Below are positions 7,790-10,447 of a DNA stretch of 10,447 bases, in pieces. Numbering within the stretch: the stretch's first letter is position 1; every line of letters begins with the position of its first letter. The notes beneath the pieces were generated by a model. That model searched no databases. It was not told where the DNA came from and saw nothing but the letters and a program-made list of their open reading frames with translations. The DNA is taken from NCBI GenBank assembly GCA_030042795.1, contig JASHYZ010000451.1, forward strand, positions 1 through 10,447, read 5' to 3'. Source of the stretch: Terriglobia bacterium (GTDB taxonomy: Bacteria > Acidobacteriota > Terriglobia > UBA7540). The position numbers were made by a program, and so were the translations under genes.

Positions 7790-8668
7790 CTACCGAAGCA
7801 GTTCTTCCAGGCGCACGGCAACATCGGTCTTCTCGTCGCGGTATTTGATGATAACCGGCGTGTAAAGCGATAGGCCAAGTTCGCGGCCCGGGCCCGGTGT
7901 CACCGCACGAGCCCCGGGAACCACCACAGCGCCTGATGGAATCTTCAATGGCAATTCACCTTGGCGGCGATGAACGGTGTCACGTACCAAGTCGTAAACC
8001 GGAGTCGAGCCGGTGAGCACGGTTCCGGCGGCAAGCACCGCCCCCTGACCCACGATGGCGCCTTCGTAAACGCCGCAATTTCCGCCCACCAGCACCTCGT
8101 CTTCGATAATCACGGGCAGTGCGCCCACCGGCTCTAGCACGCCGCCAATCTGCGCTGCGGCCGAGAGGTGACAGCGCTTGCCGATCTGCGCGCAGGAGCC
8201 TACCAGAGCGTGGGAGTCAATCAGCGTACCATCGTCAACATAAGAGCCGGCGTTGACGTACATGGGCGGCATGCAGATGACGCCGCGGCCAATGTAGCAG
8301 CCGTCGCGGATTGACGACCCGCCCGGAACCACGCGAACGTTGCGGTCTGCGGGAATTTTCTGCAGCGGATAGGTGTGCTTGTCGCGAAACTGGAAGCCGG
8401 CGTCCGCCGGCGCTCCATCCGCACGATTTGTGGGCTCGGGCACGCGCAGTGACATCTCCACGATGCGCCCCAACCGGAAACCCAGCAGAATGCCCTGTTT
8501 CACCCAAGCGTTCACCCGCCATCCGGTGGGCGAATTGGGCTCGGGCTCTGCTGCGCGGATGCGCCCTTCATTCAAGCCAGCCTTGAGCTCCGCGAAGGCC
8601 TCAACACATGCGTCTCGATCTGCGTCAACCTGGGAGTAAAGCTGTGTGATGCGCGTCTCGAGGCTCAT
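7790..8668 (-). CDS. dapD: 2,3,4,5-tetrahydropyridine-2,6-dicarboxylate N-succinyltransferase
   Basis: Transfers succinyl from succinyl-CoA to tetrahydrodipicolinate in the succinylase branch of lysine/meso-diaminopimelate synthesis; acts in the cytoplasm as a left-handed beta-helix trimer. The 292-residue protein has a helical N-domain (1-90), then hexapeptide-repeat coils from about 110 to 255. The core MPPMYVNAGSYVDDGTLIDS (133-152), VGSCAQIGKRCHLS (156-169), GGVLEP (175-180) and IIEDEVLVGG closely follow E. coli DapD. I start at the ATG; an in-frame TTG four codons upstream is possible, and neither start has a strong Shine-Dalgarno. It is the first gene of the leftward block, and its upstream region is shared with the divergent microcompartment gene and contains the MITE-like element. 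DapD links to the mre genes further along through peptidoglycan precursor supply. Confidence 0.96.
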   Translation of the reverse strand: MSLETRITQLYSQVDADRDACVEAFAELKAGLNEGRIRAAEPEPNSPTGWRVNAWVKQGILLGFRLGRIVEMSLRVPEPTNRADGAPADAGFQFRDKHTYPLQKIPADRNVRVVPGGSSIRDGCYIGRGVICMPPMYVNAGSYVDDGTLIDSHALVGSCAQIGKRCHLSAAAQIGGVLEPVGALPVIIEDEVLVGGNCGVYEGAIVGQGAVLAAGTVLTGSTPVYDLVRDTVHRRQGELPLKIPSGAVVVPGARAVTPGPGRELGLSLYTPVIIKYRDEKTDVAVRLEELLR

Positions 8669-8761
8669 GGATAGGCTCAAAATTGTGAATCCTCACCGCC
8701 AGAGTTCCGAACGCCGTTCATCGGGATCACCATATTCGCTCGCACCCTTTTCTCACGCTGT

Positions 8762-8769
8762 CCACTTTG
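8762..8769. repeat. Left copy of target-site duplication (CCACTTTG)
   Basis: CCACTTTG abuts the left end of the 161-bp element; an identical copy abuts its right end at 8931. Because it begins with C and ends with G, a 6-bp duplication (CACTTT) with a 13-bp terminal repeat fits equally well. Confidence 0.7.
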
Positions 8770-8812
8770 GGTAGTGGGTCAGTCTCAATTCTTTCTCGGC
8801 ATGTTCCCCCTT

Positions 8813-8837
8813 GTCATTCCCGCGGAGGCGGGAATCC
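8813..8837. repeat. REP/dRS3-like palindromic repeat, left copy
   Basis: Contains ATTCCC-GCGGAGGC-GGGAAT (8816-8835), flanked by GTC and CC. This is the ATTCCC-N8-GGGAAT form known as dRS3 in Neisseria and seen as dispersed repeats in many GC-rich genomes. It matches the reverse complement of the right copy at 23 of 25 positions. Confidence 0.75.
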
Positions 8838-8863
8838 GCATCGGAGCGCGCGCCTTACAGCCT

Positions 8864-8888
8864 GGATTCCCGCTTGCGCGGGAATGAC
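8864..8888. repeat. REP/dRS3-like palindromic repeat, right copy (inverted)
   Basis: Contains ATTCCC-GCTTGCGC-GGGAAT (8866-8885) in opposite orientation to the left copy. The 26-base centre between the copies (8838-8863) is GC-rich and not symmetric. Confidence 0.75.
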
Positions 8889-8930
8889 CGGTAACGGAAT
8901 GTTGGAGAGAATTCAAAGTGACCCACTACC

Positions 8931-8938
8931 CCACTTTG
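8931..8938. repeat. Right copy of target-site duplication (CCACTTTG)
   Basis: Identical to 8762-8769 and directly adjacent to the right terminal inverted repeat. Confidence 0.7.
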
Positions 8939-8999
8939 TCTCACCTTGCACGGGCTGTGCAGTCGTGCTAGCTTTCTAGGTCTGCCAGTAACAATGAAC

Positions 9000-9004
9000 G
9001 GAGG
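9000..9004 (+). promoter_or_regulatory. Ribosome binding site of the shell-protein gene
   Basis: GGAGG four bases before the ATG at 9009. It supports this start over the in-frame ATG at 8994 and over longer upstream frames; the resulting protein aligns with PduA from residue 1. Confidence 0.7.
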
Positions 9005-9008
9005 CCGT

Positions 9009-9314
9009 ATGACGTTGGAAGCGCTCGGCATGATCGAGACTAAAGGTCTCGTCGGAGCGATCGAAGCCGCGGACGCGATGGTGAAGGCGGCGAACGTAAC
9101 CTTGATCGGCAAAGAGTACATCGGCGCGGGCTTCGTCACCGTCATGGTGCGCGGAGACGTGGGCGCTGTGAAAGCTGCAACGGACGCCGGAGCCGCTGCC
9201 GCGCGCCGGGTGGGCGAATTGGTGAGTGTGCACGTCATACCGCGACCACACAGCGAGGCTGAAAAGATCTTGCCCGGCGGCGGTTTGGGCGGCAAGAAGG
9301 GTTCTGTGGGGTAA
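9009..9314 (+). CDS. Bacterial microcompartment hexameric shell protein (BMC-H, PduA/EutM type)
   Basis: A 101-residue single-domain shell protein. Six copies form a flat hexamer that tiles the facets of a protein organelle, and the central pore passes small metabolites. It aligns with PduA without gaps: [21 protein letters not shown] from residue 4, the edge-contact Lys26 in [29 protein letters not shown] (46-67), and the VHVIPRPH segment with Arg79. The pore loop reads YIGAG (37-41), where PduA has KIGSG: Lys37 is Tyr and the pore-lining Ser40 is Ala. This suggests a less polar pore, by inference. A glycine/lysine-rich tail of about 12 residues ([12 protein letters not shown]) follows the normal end. 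A dehydrogenase follows after 241 bases, so this gene probably opens a microcompartment operon. Other shell proteins, including the pentamer needed for closure, must be encoded elsewhere. Confidence 0.96.
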   Translation: MTLEALGMIETKGLVGAIEAADAMVKAANVTLIGKEYIGAGFVTVMVRGDVGAVKAATDAGAAAARRVGELVSVHVIPRPHSEAEKILPGGGLGGKKGSVG

Positions 9315-9555
9315 GAGCAGGAGCCAGCGGCCGAGGGCCAGGCCAATTGTTGCGACCAGACAGTCGCCCCAATACCGGGCCGTTGGTCCGCGGGCTCTTG
9401 GAACCTAGCCAAGCTTGTATTTCGACTGCTGGCGCAATTCTTCATGCTATTTGACCCACGCGGGCAAGCGGCCCAGTCTCAAAATCGCGGGCAATTTCTT
9501 GAGTTTCCGCCAGGGAGTTGCTCGCCCCTGACACCCGCTCCCTGACCCCTAGCTT

Positions 9556-10447
9556 ATGGATCGCGATCTCGAGTCTATCCAAGAGGCCCGGCGCTTGGTG
9601 GAGAAAGCCGCTGAGGCGCAACGGGTGCTTGCAGGTTTCGGCCAAGCTGAGATTGACGCCGTGGTGGGCGCATGCGCCGAAGCCGCGCGACTCCAGGCCG
9701 AGCCTCTCGCCCGGCTGGCGGTGGAGGAAACCACCTACGGCAAGGTTGCGGACAAGACCCAGAAGAACTTTTTCAGCGCTCGCGACGTTTACAACGCCAT
9801 CCGGGACATGAAAACGGTGGGCGTTATCCGGGAAAATCCGGAGCGCGGCATCATTGAGATGGCCGTTCCCGCTGGAGTGGTAGCGGCCATTATCCCCGTC
9901 ACGAATCCCACTTCGACTGCCATTTTCAAAGCGCTGATCGCCCTCAAAGGGCGCAACGCCATTGTGATGAGCCCGCATCCGAACGCCGCGCGGTGCATCA
10001 GCGAGACCGCGCGGGTGATGGCCGAAGCGGCCGGAAAGGCAGGCGCGCCGGAAGGCTGCATCGCCTGCCTGACGTTGCCTACGATGGAGGCTACACAGGA
10101 GCTGATGCGGCACCGCCAGACGGCCATCATCCTGGCCACGGGAGGCGCGGGGTTGGTGCGCGCGGCTTATAGCTCGGGAAAGCCCGCGCTGGGCGTGGGC
10201 CCGGGCAACGTGCCGGCTTACATTCATAGTTCCGCAGACGTCCCAAAGGCCGCCGACGATATCCTCACCGGCAAATCGTTTGATTGGGGAACGATCTGCT
10301 CCTCTGAGCAACATATGGTGGTGGATAAGGCCGTCGCCGATCGGGCACGGATTGAAACCGAGCGTCAAGGCGGGTTTTTCCTCACTCCGGAGCAGGCTGC
10401 GTCTGTAGCCCGAGTGCTGATCCTGCCAAACTTCCGGGTCAACGGCA
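9556..10447 (+). CDS. CoA-acylating aldehyde dehydrogenase, microcompartment-associated (3' partial)
   Basis: Oxidises an aldehyde to acyl-CoA with NAD+ and CoA; the first 297 residues are visible and the frame is still open at the window end. The start is fixed: an in-frame TAG lies two codons before the ATG. Motifs: IPVTNPTST with Asn117, KGRNAIVMSPHP, ILATGGAGLV (192-201), the nucleotide-site segment GVGPGNVPAY (213-222), and the catalytic Cys248 in SFDWGTICSSEQ. The Cys context resembles the acylating dehydrogenase half of AdhE (SFDNG.ICASEQ) more than EutE/PduP. The N-terminus (DLESIQEARRLVEKAAEAQRVL) aligns with the first AdhE helix, so there is no separate N-terminal encapsulation peptide as in PduP; targeting could use this helix or a C-terminal tag outside the window. 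No good Shine-Dalgarno precedes the ATG. Its position after a shell-protein gene supports it being cargo that handles a toxic or volatile aldehyde. The substrate is unknown. Confidence 0.93.
   Translation, partial: MDRDLESIQEARRLVEKAAEAQRVLAGFGQAEIDAVVGACAEAARLQAEPLARLAVEETTYGKVADKTQKNFFSARDVYNAIRDMKTVGVIRENPERGIIEMAVPAGVVAAIIPVTNPTSTAIFKALIALKGRNAIVMSPHPNAARCISETARVMAEAAGKAGAPEGCIACLTLPTMEATQELMRHRQTAIILATGGAGLVRAAYSSGKPALGVGPGNVPAYIHSSADVPKAADDILTGKSFDWGTICSSEQHMVVDKAVADRARIETERQGGFFLTPEQAASVARVLILPNFRVNG

Larger units (their letters stand above)
8770..8930. mobile_element. MITE-like non-autonomous element, 161 bp
   Basis: A short palindromic element without coding capacity. Its outer ends are perfect 12-bp inverted repeats, GGTAGTGGGTCA at 8770 and TGACCCACTACC ending at 8930. 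After five unlike bases the arms match again (AATTCT on the left, AGAATT on the right), and 19-20 bases further in comes a pair of inverted ATTCCC-N8-GGGAAT repeats. So almost the whole element could fold into one long imperfect hairpin. Identical 8-bp sequences sit flush outside both ends, as expected for a transposition target duplication. No transposase is present, so it would need to be moved in trans. I do not recognise the IS family of the ends; several families make 8-bp duplications. It lies between the divergent dapD and shell-protein genes and may affect either promoter. Confidence 0.75.

Noticed and set aside
6332..7873. A 513-codon open frame on the plus strand
   Set aside because: It lies fully antisense to the biotin carboxylase gene, whose protein has every family motif. 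Long antisense frames are expected in GC-rich coding DNA, and this one shows no recognisable domain.
8709..8719. GAAC-N3-GTTC palindrome upstream of dapD, resembling a LexA/SOS box
   Set aside because: The Gram-positive-type LexA box needs GAAC-N4-GTTC; the spacer here is three, and no SOS gene is adjacent.
8767..8979. A 70-codon plus-strand frame through the palindromic element
   Set aside because: It is the translation of the inverted repeats themselves (SRGGGNP, PACAGMT pieces), not a protein family.
8947..8983. Promoter for the shell gene: TTGCAC, 17 bases, TAGCTT, with a TGCAC-GGGCT-GTGCA hairpin
   Set aside because: Both boxes match the consensus at only three of six positions. Spacing is right, but this is not above chance in this composition.
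8855..9445. A 196-codon minus-strand frame across the shell gene and part of the MITE
   Set aside because: It is antisense to a clear BMC-H gene. Its C-terminal SFPRKRESRL is the translated dRS3-like repeat, a known source of false gene calls.
9442..10368. A 308-codon open frame on the minus strand
   Set aside because: It is antisense to the aldehyde dehydrogenase, which is unmistakable by motif. The opposite product is His/Arg-rich with no domain features.

Overview
The window looks like a chromosomal segment of a GC-rich, Gram-negative bacterium. My best guess is Acidobacteriota. This is inferred from the protein sequences (a MreBCD rod system, a succinylase-type DapD, a male-sterility-type acyl reductase C-terminus, a PduA-like microcompartment shell protein) and was not tested by any search. 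Start codons are mixed: GTG and TTG starts are common, and several are backed by good Shine-Dalgarno sites.

Layout. (1) Bases 1-633, plus strand: the 3' part of a gene resembling the C-terminal region of fatty acyl-CoA reductase-like SDR proteins, cut by the window edge. (2) Bases 723-8668, minus strand: nine genes all read leftward. In transcription order they are dapD (lysine and cell-wall precursor synthesis), a biotin carboxylase, a small biotin-carrier protein, a SurA/PpiC-type periplasmic prolyl isomerase, then after a 222-base gap with a candidate promoter mreB, mreC and mreD (cell shape), then a four-helix CopD/HemJ-like membrane protein and a CDGSH iron-sulfur protein. Spacing suggests at least two transcription units: dapD to the isomerase, and mreB onward. 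(3) Bases 8669-9008: a divergent intergenic region holding a 161-bp non-coding mobile-element remnant with terminal inverted repeats, a flush target-site duplication and a nested pair of ATTCCC-N8-GGGAAT palindromes. (4) Bases 9009-10447, plus strand: the start of a bacterial microcompartment locus, with a hexameric shell protein very close to PduA/EutM followed by a CoA-acylating aldehyde dehydrogenase that runs off the window.

How the genes work together. The leftward block is mostly envelope and central biosynthesis: DapD feeds diaminopimelate to peptidoglycan, MreBCD positions its synthesis, the isomerase helps exported proteins fold, and the biotin proteins supply the carboxylase half-reaction of an acyl-CoA carboxylase whose carboxyltransferase is not here. 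The rightward block would encase aldehyde-to-acyl-CoA chemistry in a protein shell; the substrate and signature enzyme must lie beyond base 10447.

Most worth a second look: the MITE-like element between dapD and the shell gene, the altered pore of the shell protein together with an AdhE-like rather than EutE/PduP-like catalytic motif in the dehydrogenase, and the mreBCD cluster that continues into HemJ-like and CDGSH genes instead of mrdA/rodA. I see no clearly new defence or mobile system.
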